Below, piece after piece: positions 28,388-38,602 of a stretch of DNA of 64,000 nt (position 1 is the stretch's first letter; each line of letters starts with the position of its first letter). This DNA is from Lederbergia citri. GTDB lineage: Bacteria > Bacillota > Bacilli > Bacillales > Bacillaceae_C. Where the stretch lies: the NCBI RefSeq assembly GCF_018343625.1, contig NZ_JAGYPG010000004.1, forward strand, positions 365,496 to 429,495. Reading direction: 5' to 3'. The notes under the pieces are model-generated. The model was not told where the DNA came from. It worked only from the letters and a program-made list of their open reading frames with translations, and searched no databases. The translations under genes were made by a program, and so were the position numbers.

Positions 28388-30343
28388 ATGTTGAATAATA
28401 AATTTCCTGTATGGCTCGATAAATGGATACAGTTAGATCAGACAAACGGTAGCTTGGATATGACGATTACGGAAGAAAAGGACGATGTAGCTGTTGTAGA
28501 AGTTAAATGGAAAGATGTATCATCTTCCCGAAATTGTATTTCTATAAATATGAAATTAATAGACCCAACAACGAAATGTGTTTGGAAACCACATTTATGT
28601 CCGGAAGAAGAAATGGTAATAGGGGATTTGTTTTTCCAATCGCCTGCGGTTATTTTTGAAAAAGAGGATAATCTGTTTGCTTTAGTTCCGGATCTAGATT
28701 TCATAGATGGATCGAGAATTGCTCCACACATTATGGATTACGTTGAACCCGAAAGGAAACTGTTTTATGGATTAGGCAACTATGAAAAAACGAAACATGT
28801 CTACCATAAAATAACCGATCGACCGATACCTTTAGAAAATGGGCAAGTATTATTCCGTTTTTATTTAGTTCAATGGCAAAGTGTGAGAGAGACTAGAAAT
28901 TTTTCCTCTGTTACCGAATTTTTATGGGAGCGTTTTGGAAAAAAGCGGATGGTGGAAAATGAACGCGAGCAGAGAGGAGAATCGTTAAAAAACTTAGAAG
29001 TTTATGCAAAACATACTTATGATTGGGCGTTTAATCGTTGGGAGCCTATCGTATGGCAAGAATTTCAATTAGGGAAAAAAGATGTTGGTGGTTGTGTTTT
29101 TATTGTCCGAGCTGCTCAGACCCCTGGATTAGGGCAGGAGGACATATGGCGTGAAAAGAAAAGCATATGGAATCAAGCGTGGTTTTCAAGCTTGCGCAGT
29201 GCCTATGGATACCGACTATGGGGAGAACGCTGGAACAATAAAGAAATGATTCGAAGGTCCGAACACGCTAAAAACTTTGCATTATCAGCACCGCAAAAAA
29301 ATGGATTATTCCCTTCTGTTTATTGGGCTGATCCAAATCAAAATTGGGAAAGTGGTCATTGGGGACACTCAGATCGGAGACCGGAAAATCATGAAGGATT
29401 TGGTCATCTATTGGATATGTCTTGGACTTGTCTGTGGATGCTGAAATGGTATAAGGATATCGAACAGGATCCTGAACTATTGGCTTATTCAATAAACTTT
29501 GCAGAACGATTAATTGAGCTTCAGGATGATAATGGTAGTTTTCCAGGCTGGGTTCATGTGGAGACAGGAGAAATTTCAGCCTTTTTGCAAGAAAGTCCGG
29601 AGACGTCTTTACATGTTTGGTTTTTAACGAGCTTATATGATATCACGAAGGAAGCTAAGTATTTAAGCGCAGGCATAAAAGGGATGGAATTTGTTTTAAA
29701 AGAAATAGTTCCAAATGGTCGTTGGGAAGACTTTGAAACATATTGGTCGTGCTCGAGGATGTGGGTAGGTAAGCAATACGGTATAAAGGATCCGAGAAGC
29801 GGATTGTATAATCAATGTAATTTTTCTATTTATTGGACTACTGAAGCATTGAAAGCGCTATATTTGACTACTCACAAAGATCATTATTTAAAAAGTGGTG
29901 AGCAGGTTTTAGCGGAACTTTCGCTCTATCAAGCTATTTGGGAGCCGGAGTATGTAAATCTACCAGTTTTAGGTGGTTTTAGTGTTATGACATCAGACGA
30001 TGAGTGGAATGATGCAAGGCAAAGTTTATTTGCTCTTACGTATTTGGATTATTTTAAGATTACTGAAAAAAAAGAATATAAACTTCGCAGTTTATGGGCG
30101 ATGAAGGCATCTTTTTATATGATGTATTGTCCAGAGAATCCAAAGGTTAAGGAGCTTTATGATAAGACATTCCCACATTTTAGTGAATTGGACTTCGGTT
30201 TTGAAATGGAAAATGCCCATCACGGTGAAAATATCGATATTGCTGGTGAGTTTACTATTTTTGATTGGGGAAATGGTTCTGCGTCATCCTCTCTGATTGA
30301 AATGATAAAAAAATGTGAAATGGAGGAGAACATACATGTTTAA
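28388..30343 (+). CDS. Unassigned large protein, probable (alpha/alpha) barrel glycosidase or related enzyme
   Basis: The 651-residue protein has no family I can name. The first 180 or so residues look like beta strands. From about 210 the sequence alternates tryptophan-rich helices and short loops, with blocks such as WFSSLRSAYGYRLWGERW, GLFPSVYWADP, DDNGSFPGW, ETSLHVWFLTSLYD and MTSDDEWNDARQSLFALTYLDYF. This is the style of six-hairpin glycosidases. Conserved-looking acids (in DDNGSFPGW and SDDEWNDAR) are candidate catalytic residues. No signal peptide is seen. It overlaps the next GH172 gene by 8 bases, which points to joint translation and a shared substrate. It is the best candidate here for a new hydrolase family. 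Confidence 0.6.
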   Translation: MLNNKFPVWLDKWIQLDQTNGSLDMTITEEKDDVAVVEVKWKDVSSSRNCISINMKLIDPTTKCVWKPHLCPEEEMVIGDLFFQSPAVIFEKEDNLFALVPDLDFIDGSRIAPHIMDYVEPERKLFYGLGNYEKTKHVYHKITDRPIPLENGQVLFRFYLVQWQSVRETRNFSSVTEFLWERFGKKRMVENEREQRGESLKNLEVYAKHTYDWAFNRWEPIVWQEFQLGKKDVGGCVFIVRAAQTPGLGQEDIWREKKSIWNQAWFSSLRSAYGYRLWGERWNNKEMIRRSEHAKNFALSAPQKNGLFPSVYWADPNQNWESGHWGHSDRRPENHEGFGHLLDMSWTCLWMLKWYKDIEQDPELLAYSINFAERLIELQDDNGSFPGWVHVETGEISAFLQESPETSLHVWFLTSLYDITKEAKYLSAGIKGMEFVLKEIVPNGRWEDFETYWSCSRMWVGKQYGIKDPRSGLYNQCNFSIYWTTEALKALYLTTHKDHYLKSGEQVLAELSLYQAIWEPEYVNLPVLGGFSVMTSDDEWNDARQSLFALTYLDYFKITEKKEYKLRSLWAMKASFYMMYCPENPKVKELYDKTFPHFSELDFGFEMENAHHGENIDIAGEFTIFDWGNGSASSSLIEMIKKCEMEENIHV

Positions 30344-31412
30344 TGGATTAGGAATGGGATTAGGCAATCTATCAAGAATCTCAAAGGCTAAAACAAGATC
30401 GATCAGTGCAGAGAACTTTACAGGTGAAAAAGGAAAAGGAGGAATGGCGACAGAGGGAACTGGTAAGGGTCCTTCCCGTGATTTGGGTCAAGGGTGGAAA
30501 GTGTCTCCATCTATTATGCTCCAGCCGCAAAGTACTTTTACTTTAGCTGAAATTGAAGGACCTGGTGTCATTCAACATATTTGGATGACTTGTTTTCCGG
30601 CTCACTGGCGTAGTGCAATCATCCGTATGTACTGGGATGGCGAGGAATCTCCTTCTGTAGAAGTCCCTTATGGTGATTTCTACTGTAATGGATGGAATGA
30701 GAGATGTAATGTAAATTCTCTTCCTGTTGCAGTCAATCCAGCTGGAGGAATGAATTCGTATTGGGAAATGCCTTTTAGAAAGTCAGCCAAAATTACGATT
30801 GAAAATATCAGTAATGATGAATTTCCGCTATACTTTCAAATTGATTACAGTCTTACTGAGATACCGGAAGATGTAGGCTACTTCCATGCTTTTTGGAATC
30901 GCAGCAATCCCCTCAAGTATAAAGACGTTCATACGATAGTAGATGGAATCGAAGGACATGGCCATTACGTTGGTACCTACATAGCTTGGGGAGTCAATAA
31001 TAATGGTTGGTGGGGAGAAGGTGAAATTAAGTTTTATATGGATGGAGATGAGGAATTCCCAACCATTTGCGGCACTGGTACCGAAGATTATTTTGGTGGT
31101 GCATGGAATTTTGAGCAACCGAAGGGGGAGTATGGAGTATATTCAACGGCCTTTCTTGGACTTCCTCAAGTGATAAAACCGGACGGATTATATAGAAGCC
31201 AACAGCGATTTGGTATGTATCGCTGGCATATTATGGATCCTATCCGCTTTGAAAAAGATTTAAAAGTCACAATTCAAGCACTTGGATGGCGTTCCGAAGG
31301 CAGATATCTTCCGTTGCAAGATGATATTGCATCTGTTGCTTATTGGTATCAGACAGAACCGCATGCAGCTTTGCCGAAACTTCCGGGTAAGGATGAATTG
31401 GAAATCATTTAA
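30336..31412 (+). CDS. GH172 family (DUF2961) glycoside hydrolase 2
   Basis: The 358-residue protein has the longer N-terminal signature of the founding GH172 group (SISAENFTGEKGKGGMATEG, then LGQGWKVSPSI), RMYWDGEESPSVEVPYGDF, WWGEGEIKFYMDGDEEFP and GTGTEDYFGGAW. The expected catalytic pair is E228 and E250. It is closer to characterised GH172 enzymes than the other two copies. The start is ATG at 30336, seven bases after GGAGGAG, and overlaps the end of the upstream gene. It is likely the last gene of its transcript. An almost identical but broken tail of such a gene lies at 42964-43042. Confidence 0.88.
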   Translation: MFNGLGMGLGNLSRISKAKTRSISAENFTGEKGKGGMATEGTGKGPSRDLGQGWKVSPSIMLQPQSTFTLAEIEGPGVIQHIWMTCFPAHWRSAIIRMYWDGEESPSVEVPYGDFYCNGWNERCNVNSLPVAVNPAGGMNSYWEMPFRKSAKITIENISNDEFPLYFQIDYSLTEIPEDVGYFHAFWNRSNPLKYKDVHTIVDGIEGHGHYVGTYIAWGVNNNGWWGEGEIKFYMDGDEEFPTICGTGTEDYFGGAWNFEQPKGEYGVYSTAFLGLPQVIKPDGLYRSQQRFGMYRWHIMDPIRFEKDLKVTIQALGWRSEGRYLPLQDDIASVAYWYQTEPHAALPKLPGKDELEII

Positions 31413-32186
31413 AGAGGAACACCTACTCTTATTATAGTGTACTTAACCTAAAGATTAGCGAATAAAGTTGGTAACCCACAAGGTTAATGCAAAAATCAGT
31501 AAAAGAAGTCCTTCTTGGTATGTATTTAGTTTTGTCACCTATAACATTACCAGTATTAGGACTTCTTTTCATATTTAATGATATTCACATTTTGAGAGAG
31601 AAGTTTTTTCTCTCAAGTATATGCTAGACTCTGACAGTCCGATGAGATTTATTTGTTTTATTGATACAACGATAGATGTTTAAGATAAAGTTCTTGTATG
31701 ACAAGCAATTTAAGATATCCTTTTCCTATTCTTTTGTTATGGTCTTCATTTGTTTCTCTGCAAATCTATTTATTGACACCTTTTACGTGTATGTCATCTA
31801 AAAAGGATATAAGGAGCTATAAATGAAAGTAAGATAGCCACCGAAAAAAACGGAGATATGAAATTATAGTGATTTATCCAAGGAAAAATTCGACTAAAAC
31901 TGTAATTGTCCACCAAACGGCATAATCAATTGATTTACATTATGTCCATATATGATAACCCCCTTCGTGAACAAGCTTTTTTAATAGATTTTTAATAAAT
32001 GCTCCTAGCACCTAACTTCGACAAAAAGGATAAAACCCTATTAGCTCAACTAATTTTAATATTCGGTAGACCTTGCTTACGAAAAGAAAATCAATTGAAA
32101 ATAATGGGATATATTACCAAGTGGAATTGAAACTTTACAAGAAAACTACATATATAAGCGAGCATTAAAACGAAAGGATTAATGAG
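31413..32186. other. 774-base gene-free stretch with hairpins
   Basis: I find no credible gene here. Two inverted repeats stand out. AAAGAAGTCC pairs with GGACTTCTTT at about 31503 and 31559, around a 46-base loop. TTGAGAG pairs with CTCTCAA at about 31593-31618. Either may end the GH172 transcript. The last 100 bases must contain the promoter of the sensor kinase. The length suggests a removed or decayed gene. Confidence 0.45.
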
Positions 32187-33944
32187 ATGATAATAATAAG
32201 GGGTTTAAAAATAAATTCACTTAAAAAGAAAATTCTGCTCTGGTTTGTAGTAATTTCGTCAATTGTAGTTTTTTTTCATTTGGTTGTTTTTCAGCAATGG
32301 ATTAGTTCAATCATTCAAGAAAAATCAGATTCATATTTTAGGGAAACAGTCCGGCAAATAGGGAAAAGAGTCGAGATGCAATATCAGAAAATTGACGAGG
32401 ATGTAAACAAAATTAAAAATAACCAAGTAATAAAAAATTATTTAAAAGACATAGAAAACGATAGGGTAAACTTCAACATCGCTAAATTCAAAATAACAAA
32501 GGAAATTTTTAAACTATCTAATCTTGACATGATTGACAATATCTATATCATTCCAGTCAATTATAAACCAATGAACTTATATTATTCTTCACCTATATTT
32601 GAGATAGATCAGCAAACTAGAAAAATATTGGAGAGTTTTGATGAACATAAAGCAAATGATGTTATTTGGTCGACAGAAACTAGTCCACTAAAAAACACTG
32701 TGATGATGTTTATTCATGATAACGGTGAACTACTTGGCCTGTTAAGAGTTGATGTTAGTGAAAAAATTTTAAAACAAATGGATGAAGTACAACTTGGATA
32801 TGAAGGAAATATATACCTCGTCAAAGATCATAAAGTCATTTTTGCAAAGAACCGAGATTTGATAAATAAATCAAAAACAATATTAAGTCAGATTTCAGGT
32901 ACAAAGGTTAGCTATTTATTAGATTACCATGGATGGGAATTAATTGGAGTTGTTCCAGATACAGAAATTGTTACCCAGGTACAGGAAATAAATCATATAT
33001 TGCTAATTATGGTTTTAGCAATTTTAACGGCGATATTCATCTTCGCAATGATTACAGCCCGACTTATTTTAAGGCCTTTAAAGAAAATTTTAGGAGGCAT
33101 AGAAAAGGTACAACAAGGTAATCTAGATGTTGTAATAGAGGATACTCAAAATGATGAGTACAGCACTATCATTCATCATTTTAACTATATGGTGGAAAAA
33201 GTGAACACATTGATACAGACTGTTTACAAAAAACAGCTGCTCAACAGAAAAGCTGAAATGGCAAATCTTCAATCTAAGTTAAATCCACACTTCCTTTATA
33301 ACACTCTAGATATGATTTATTGGATGTTGATTATGAAAGATGATGAACAGACCGGCGATGTCATCCGAGTGTTATCTGATATCTTAAGATATTCCATAAC
33401 GCATCAAGATGATTTTGTTACAGTGGGAGAAGACATGTATCAACTTGAAAATTATTTACATATCCAAAGTTTGAGATATGAAGAAAAACTTCAGTATTCA
33501 TTTCATATTGATCCAAGTATTTCAGAGAAGAAAATACCAAAGTTATTAATTCAACCTTTGGTGGAAAATTCCATTAAATATGCTTTTCGTGAAATGAAGG
33601 ATGGAGGAAAAATTCAAATTATTGGATATGGGGAGGAAAATGACATCATTTTTAATGTTGTAGATAATGGGTGTGGCATGTCAAAAGATCAGCTTGAATT
33701 GCTATATAAGAAAATGAGTCAAAAGGAAGAAGGGGTTGGAGGTATAGGAATTTGGCTGGTACAACAAAGAATTAAATACTTTTTCGGTGAAAATTATGGT
33801 GTATCAATTGATAGCTCGATAAATCAAGGTACAAAAATTACTGTAACGCTAAAAAAGAGGGCAGATTTCAAAGAAGAATATTGGACCGAGACAAATTACT
33901 CTGAAACTAACAATTTAATAAAAAGAGGTGAAGATATTGCTTAA
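32187..33944 (+). CDS. YesM-type sensor histidine kinase
   Basis: The 585-residue protein has two membrane segments (about 15-35 and 270-292) around a dCACHE-like extracellular sensor. A HAMP linker (ARLILRPLKKI) follows, then a His_kinase domain with the phospho-acceptor box KLNPHFLYNTLDMI and an ATPase domain with VDNGCGMS and GGIGIWLVQQRI. YesM-type kinases usually sense sugars or solute-binding proteins and control nearby ABC transporters. The response regulator gene overlaps its end. The Opp-type importer starts 100 bases after that regulator and is the probable target. Confidence 0.92.
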   Translation: MIIIRGLKINSLKKKILLWFVVISSIVVFFHLVVFQQWISSIIQEKSDSYFRETVRQIGKRVEMQYQKIDEDVNKIKNNQVIKNYLKDIENDRVNFNIAKFKITKEIFKLSNLDMIDNIYIIPVNYKPMNLYYSSPIFEIDQQTRKILESFDEHKANDVIWSTETSPLKNTVMMFIHDNGELLGLLRVDVSEKILKQMDEVQLGYEGNIYLVKDHKVIFAKNRDLINKSKTILSQISGTKVSYLLDYHGWELIGVVPDTEIVTQVQEINHILLIMVLAILTAIFIFAMITARLILRPLKKILGGIEKVQQGNLDVVIEDTQNDEYSTIIHHFNYMVEKVNTLIQTVYKKQLLNRKAEMANLQSKLNPHFLYNTLDMIYWMLIMKDDEQTGDVIRVLSDILRYSITHQDDFVTVGEDMYQLENYLHIQSLRYEEKLQYSFHIDPSISEKKIPKLLIQPLVENSIKYAFREMKDGGKIQIIGYGEENDIIFNVVDNGCGMSKDQLELLYKKMSQKEEGVGGIGIWLVQQRIKYFFGENYGVSIDSSINQGTKITVTLKKRADFKEEYWTETNYSETNNLIKRGEDIA

Positions 33945-35421
33945 AATTATGTTGGTTGATGATGAAAAATCTGTATTGAACGGTCTTGCTTATATTTTAA
34001 AAAAACATTGCTCGGAATATGAAATCATGAGCATGGTTCAGAGTGCGGGAGAAGCACTACAGGTATTAGCATTAACTGAATTGGATGTGGTTATTACTGA
34101 TGTAATGATGCACGAAATGAATGGAATCGAATTAACAAAAAAAATTAAAAACGATTACCCCCATATTTCAGTGATTGTTTTAAGTGGTTATGATGATTAT
34201 GAATATGTTCGAAATGCTCTGAAAAACGGAGCTTTTGATTATCTATTAAAGCCTTGTAGATACCAGGCAATTATTGAAGTTCTAAAAAATATAGAGAAAG
34301 AACACTTTGAGTTGCAAAGTGAAAATAAAAAATCCAAACATGGGAAAATATTAGAAAGACTTCTTAATGGACAACAAGAATTATCTAGTAAATGGACCAC
34401 CGAAACTTCGATTCATATGGCAGTTATTTCAGCAAATAAGTATGTTGATAAAATATTTGAAAAATTTTATCAAGAACTAGAATATGTGCATGACACGCAA
34501 AGAATGGATGCTGTAGTGTTTGAAAATCTTTTCGTAATGATTTTACACAATCCTGTAAGTGTGGAAGTGATGAAAAAAAAGCTCTATAAATATCAACAAA
34601 GGTTTTGTTCTAATGGAGTTTCTTCCATCCGAATGGTTTTTCATAGCTTTAATTATTATCCAAAGTGTTTGATGGATGCTTATAAGAATTGCAAACGAAT
34701 AATAGAATTTATGGAATTTAATGAACTTACTTGTGTGATGGATGATAAGTCTTATACAAAAATGATAGAGAAGCAAAAGTCTATATCAATTACCTCCTAT
34801 TTCACAGGAAATGAAGTTACTAGAATGCTATTAGGCTATGACGATAGCAAATTGTTGGATTACTTGGAAAGAAATTTAAACCAATTATATCATCTTGATT
34901 TTTACCTTGACCCTATTCGATTAAAAAGGGAAATTATTTGGGAAATCGCTTATATAGAAAAAGAGATAAAACAGCACAAATTAGAAGCAGAACTGCCTGA
35001 CGTCATAGAGGAATTTAAAAAGATCAAAACGTTACGACACTTGTTGAATCTATTAAAACGATATGCAATGTCACTGTATATACAATTTCAAAACAAAGAA
35101 GATAGCCCTCACTATATCCGTGCTTCGATCAAATATATAGAGCTTCATTATATGGAGGATATAACATTGCAAAAAGTGGCTGAAACGGTATATCTAAACC
35201 CTTGGTATTTAAGTTCTCAATTCAAAAAATATACTTCTAAATCATTTAGTGAATTTTTAAATCAAGTTCGAATTCGTGCAGCAAAAGAATTGTTACGGCA
35301 TAAAGACCTAAAAGTATATCAAATTTCGGAAATGGTAGGTTTTCAAGATGCTGCATACTTTAGTACTGTTTTTAAACATATAGAGCAAATAAGTCCTAAA
35401 GAATTTCAAAAAACAATTTAA
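33937..35421 (+). CDS. YesN-type response regulator (receiver plus AraC helix-turn-helix)
   Basis: The 494-residue protein has a receiver domain (LVDDEKSV, phospho-acceptor D in DVVITDVMMHEMNG, KPCRY). A long middle region follows, then a C-terminal AraC-type DNA-binding domain with two helix-turn-helices (ITLQKVAETVYLNPWYLSSQ and VYQISEMVGFQDAAYFS). I prefer TTG at 33937, because the AGAGGTGA ribosome site fits it, over GTG at 33928. It overlaps the kinase gene by 8 bases. It should activate the operon that follows. Confidence 0.92.
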   Translation: MLKIMLVDDEKSVLNGLAYILKKHCSEYEIMSMVQSAGEALQVLALTELDVVITDVMMHEMNGIELTKKIKNDYPHISVIVLSGYDDYEYVRNALKNGAFDYLLKPCRYQAIIEVLKNIEKEHFELQSENKKSKHGKILERLLNGQQELSSKWTTETSIHMAVISANKYVDKIFEKFYQELEYVHDTQRMDAVVFENLFVMILHNPVSVEVMKKKLYKYQQRFCSNGVSSIRMVFHSFNYYPKCLMDAYKNCKRIIEFMEFNELTCVMDDKSYTKMIEKQKSISITSYFTGNEVTRMLLGYDDSKLLDYLERNLNQLYHLDFYLDPIRLKREIIWEIAYIEKEIKQHKLEAELPDVIEEFKKIKTLRHLLNLLKRYAMSLYIQFQNKEDSPHYIRASIKYIELHYMEDITLQKVAETVYLNPWYLSSQFKKYTSKSFSEFLNQVRIRAAKELLRHKDLKVYQISEMVGFQDAAYFSTVFKHIEQISPKEFQKTI

Positions 35422-35520
35422 TAAATTACTAATAAATTTCCTACAAATCTAAGATATTTAAAAGTTATCAAAAACAATAGTTGATAAAATACAAGTAATT
35501 TCTAGTAGAGGGGGAGAACA

Positions 35521-37467
35521 ATGAAAAATGTGAAAACGATTACAGTGCTATTGTTGGTAATAGTATTAGTATTGTCTGGTTGTTTGGGCAATAATAAAAC
35601 CTCACCAAAAACCTCCGGAACAGATAAGGGGGAGAATAGTGGAGGAAGTACTGGTAAAATGACCGATGTAGGGACACCGAGAAGTGAGACTTTAATCGTA
35701 GATATTCTAAGCGGAAGAACTGCTGACCCGTTTCGTATGAATCCCTATATGGCAGGAAGTGCGCCACAGGATGCTGGACTACATCAATTATTGCACGCAC
35801 ATCTATGGGAAATTGATACGGTTAAAGGCGAACAAATTCCGGATTTGGCAGCAACCTTTCCAGAACCATTGGATGACACCTTCACGAAGTTTAGCTTCAA
35901 AGTCCAAGAAGGTTTAGCATGGTCAGATGGTACTCCGTTTACTGCACATGATGTCGAATATACCGCGAATATGTTATATGAAAACAAAGAACTAGGCTAT
36001 AGTGGTTATTTTACGAATCTAGTGAAAAGGATGAAGGCTGTAGACGACTATACAATTGAAGTGGAAACAAATAATCCAGAAACAAGATTATCTCAAAAAC
36101 TAGGTGTTGTCATCTGGGGAAATAGTTTCAGAGTTGTGCCTAAGCATATTTGGGAAAATGAAGATCCGACACAATTTAAGTACTCTGATCCTATAGGAAT
36201 TGGACCGTATAAATTGAAAGATCGTGACAAACAAGGAAATTGGTTTTTATGGGAAAAACGTGAGGATTGGGAAAAAAGTGATGTAGGAAAATTAGTAGGT
36301 GAACCCGGACCTAAATACATCTTATTTAAATCATATGGACCAGAAGAGAAAAGAATTATGGCTGCAATCCAGCATGATTTAGATATTCTTCAGGATATTA
36401 CCCCAGAAAGTTGGGATATCATAAAGAGCAAAAACGAATATGCAAGGGCTTGGTATGAATCCTTCCCTTATGCAACTATGGATGATCCATGTGAGCGTGG
36501 TATGTCATTCAATGTATCTAAAGAGCCATATAACGACCCGGATGTACGTTGGGCATTAGCATTAATGACAGATATTAAGAATGTTTCGATGGCGACATTT
36601 GGAGGTATGCTAAGAGTTTCGCCAATCCAGTTGCCACCGGTTGCGGTTCTGCAAGAAAATTATCATAAACCAATGATAGGTTGGTTGAAAGACTTTGAAT
36701 TAAGTGATGGATACAAGCCGTTTGAAGAAAAATACGCTGAACAAATTGTTGAAGTATTAAAACAACAAGGAATTGATGGTCTACCCGCTGATACTGAAGA
36801 AATGGTGGATATATTTGGTGTCGGTTGGTGGAAATATGACCCTGAACAGGCAGCGAAAATGTTGAAAAATGCGGGCTTTTCTCAAAAAGGCGGTAAGTGG
36901 ATGTTACCGAATGGTAAACCATGGGAAATAACAATTAATGCACCTGCAGACTTCGAAATTCAGTCTATGAGACTAGCATTTGCCGTAGCGGATAGTTGGA
37001 GGAAAAATGGTGTCGAAGTGAATGTTCAACAAATGGATGCTGCAACATTCTGGGATAGTGAATCAACGGGGGGATTCGAAGTAGGGTCATATTGGCCAGC
37101 CTGTGGATTACTACCGGATACGACAGCTCAAATGGAAGGTTGGCATAAAAAATATGTCGTACCAAACGGTAAGCAAGCTCCTGGTAATAGAGCACGTTGG
37201 GAAAACGACCGTGTAAGTAATTTAATTGATGAACTAAATGCATTGCAAAGCGATGATCCAAAAGTCATAGAGAATATAACAGAAATTAATAAAGAATTTG
37301 TGAAAGAAATACCTTTCCTTCCTATGGTCGGAACATCTAAGTTTGTTCCTGTTGATACGTACTATTGGGATGGGATACAGACATCTGATAATGCTTACGA
37401 GGGCCCATGGTGGTGGTGGTCTCAATTTAAGTTCTACACTCCACATTTTAAGCCTTCAGGCAGATAA
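35521..37467 (+). CDS. Opp/Dpp-type ABC transporter substrate-binding lipoprotein
   Basis: The 648-residue protein has a lipoprotein signal (VLVLSGC, cysteine 21), a glycine/serine-rich linker and a family 5 extracellular solute-binding fold (LAWSDGTPFTAHDVEYTANML, YGPEEKRIMAAIQ). Family 5 proteins bind peptides but also oligosaccharides such as cello-, xylo- or galacto-oligomers. Its operon ends with a GH172 enzyme, which favours a sugar oligomer. It has a strong GGGGGAG ribosome site. A stable hairpin follows before the permease gene. Confidence 0.88.
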   Translation: MKNVKTITVLLLVIVLVLSGCLGNNKTSPKTSGTDKGENSGGSTGKMTDVGTPRSETLIVDILSGRTADPFRMNPYMAGSAPQDAGLHQLLHAHLWEIDTVKGEQIPDLAATFPEPLDDTFTKFSFKVQEGLAWSDGTPFTAHDVEYTANMLYENKELGYSGYFTNLVKRMKAVDDYTIEVETNNPETRLSQKLGVVIWGNSFRVVPKHIWENEDPTQFKYSDPIGIGPYKLKDRDKQGNWFLWEKREDWEKSDVGKLVGEPGPKYILFKSYGPEEKRIMAAIQHDLDILQDITPESWDIIKSKNEYARAWYESFPYATMDDPCERGMSFNVSKEPYNDPDVRWALALMTDIKNVSMATFGGMLRVSPIQLPPVAVLQENYHKPMIGWLKDFELSDGYKPFEEKYAEQIVEVLKQQGIDGLPADTEEMVDIFGVGWWKYDPEQAAKMLKNAGFSQKGGKWMLPNGKPWEITINAPADFEIQSMRLAFAVADSWRKNGVEVNVQQMDAATFWDSESTGGFEVGSYWPACGLLPDTTAQMEGWHKKYVVPNGKQAPGNRARWENDRVSNLIDELNALQSDDPKVIENITEINKEFVKEIPFLPMVGTSKFVPVDTYYWDGIQTSDNAYEGPWWWWSQFKFYTPHFKPSGR

Positions 37468-37487
37468 TAGATGTAAAAACCATGAGG

Positions 37488-37526
37488 TTGAGAAACCAGG
37501 AAGGACTTAATAGCCTGGTTTCTCAA
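37488..37526 (+). terminator. Hairpin after the Opp-type binding-protein gene
   Basis: TTGAGAAACCAGG and CCTGGTTTCTCAA form a perfect 13-base stem with a 13-base loop. Only a few T follow. As with the CUT1 operon, it probably gives the binding protein a higher level than the downstream permeases. Confidence 0.7.
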
Positions 37527-37583
37527 TCTTACCTTACTTTAGAAGTTACTTGATAAAACAAGTAGCAGAGGAGTTGAATACAC

Positions 37584-38582
37584 ATGAGCTTCTATAAATT
37601 TTTGTTTTCTAGAATATTAACGTTTTTATTAGTTATTTTTATTGGTGTTACTACGGTCTTTTTTATACCAAGGTTTTTACCTTCTGACCCGGTGGAAGCA
37701 ATGATAGGGAGAATGATGTCTCAATCTTCGTTTATGGAGCCGGAAGCGGTTGAATCTATGCGTGCTACATTAAATGAATCATTCGGACTTGAAGGTTCGC
37801 TTGTGTCACAGTATGGAGGATTTATTAAACGTGTTGTACTAACTCAAGATTTCGGACCTTCATTGGCAAATTATCCTACACCAGTAAATGAACTGATTGC
37901 GCGAGCAATACCATGGACAATGGGACTGTTATTAATTTCAACTTTAATTTCATGGGTAATTGGCAATGCTGTCGGTCTATTAGCTGGTTTTCGTAAAGAA
38001 AAATCTTATTCCAAAATACTTGAATCAATCTCAATCGTTTTGTACCCCATCCCTTATTATATTGTGGCGTTAATACTCATCATGTTGCTATCCTATATTT
38101 TTCCGATTTTTCCACTTTCAGCAACAATGCAAGGTGAAGTGTTTACTTGGGAATTTATTAAAAGTGTAACCTATAATTCCATTTTGCCAGCCTTATCCAT
38201 TATGCTCGTAGGAACTGGCTGGTGGGTGATAAGTATGAAAACCTTATCTTCAGGTATTGCAGAAGAGGACTATGTCCACTTCGCTCGATTAAAAGGGCTT
38301 AAGGAACGAAAAATCATGACTCGATACGTATTGCCTAACGCTGCATTACCACAAGTAACAATGCTGGCACTACAAATTGGAACTATCTTTAATGGAGCAT
38401 TAATTACAGAAATATTATTTGGATATCCTGGTCTAGGCACATTAATTTACAGTGGCATTTTACAGGCAGATTACAATTTAATAATGGGAACCATAACCGT
38501 TTCAATTCTTGCTGTTGCAATTGCAACGTTTATCGTCGATTTATTGTATCCGTTTTTAGATCCTAGGATTCGATATCGATAA
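37584..38582 (+). CDS. ABC transporter permease (DppB/OppB type)
   Basis: The 332-residue protein has six membrane segments. An N-terminal FSRILTFLLVIFIGVTTVFF helix and FLPSDPVEAMIG are followed by the BPD permease domain, and FNGALITEILFGYPGLGTLIY is the typical C-terminal block. It forms one half of the Opp-type channel. It starts at ATG 37584 after GAGGAGT. Confidence 0.92.
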   Translation: MSFYKFLFSRILTFLLVIFIGVTTVFFIPRFLPSDPVEAMIGRMMSQSSFMEPEAVESMRATLNESFGLEGSLVSQYGGFIKRVVLTQDFGPSLANYPTPVNELIARAIPWTMGLLLISTLISWVIGNAVGLLAGFRKEKSYSKILESISIVLYPIPYYIVALILIMLLSYIFPIFPLSATMQGEVFTWEFIKSVTYNSILPALSIMLVGTGWWVISMKTLSSGIAEEDYVHFARLKGLKERKIMTRYVLPNAALPQVTMLALQIGTIFNGALITEILFGYPGLGTLIYSGILQADYNLIMGTITVSILAVAIATFIVDLLYPFLDPRIRYR

Positions 38583-38602
38583 GCAACCTTGGAGATGATA
38601 AT

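Noticed and set aside
36575..36934. Long minus-strand frames within the Opp-type binding-protein gene
   Set aside because: They lie opposite a clear family 5 binding protein and have no ribosome site or recognisable domain.
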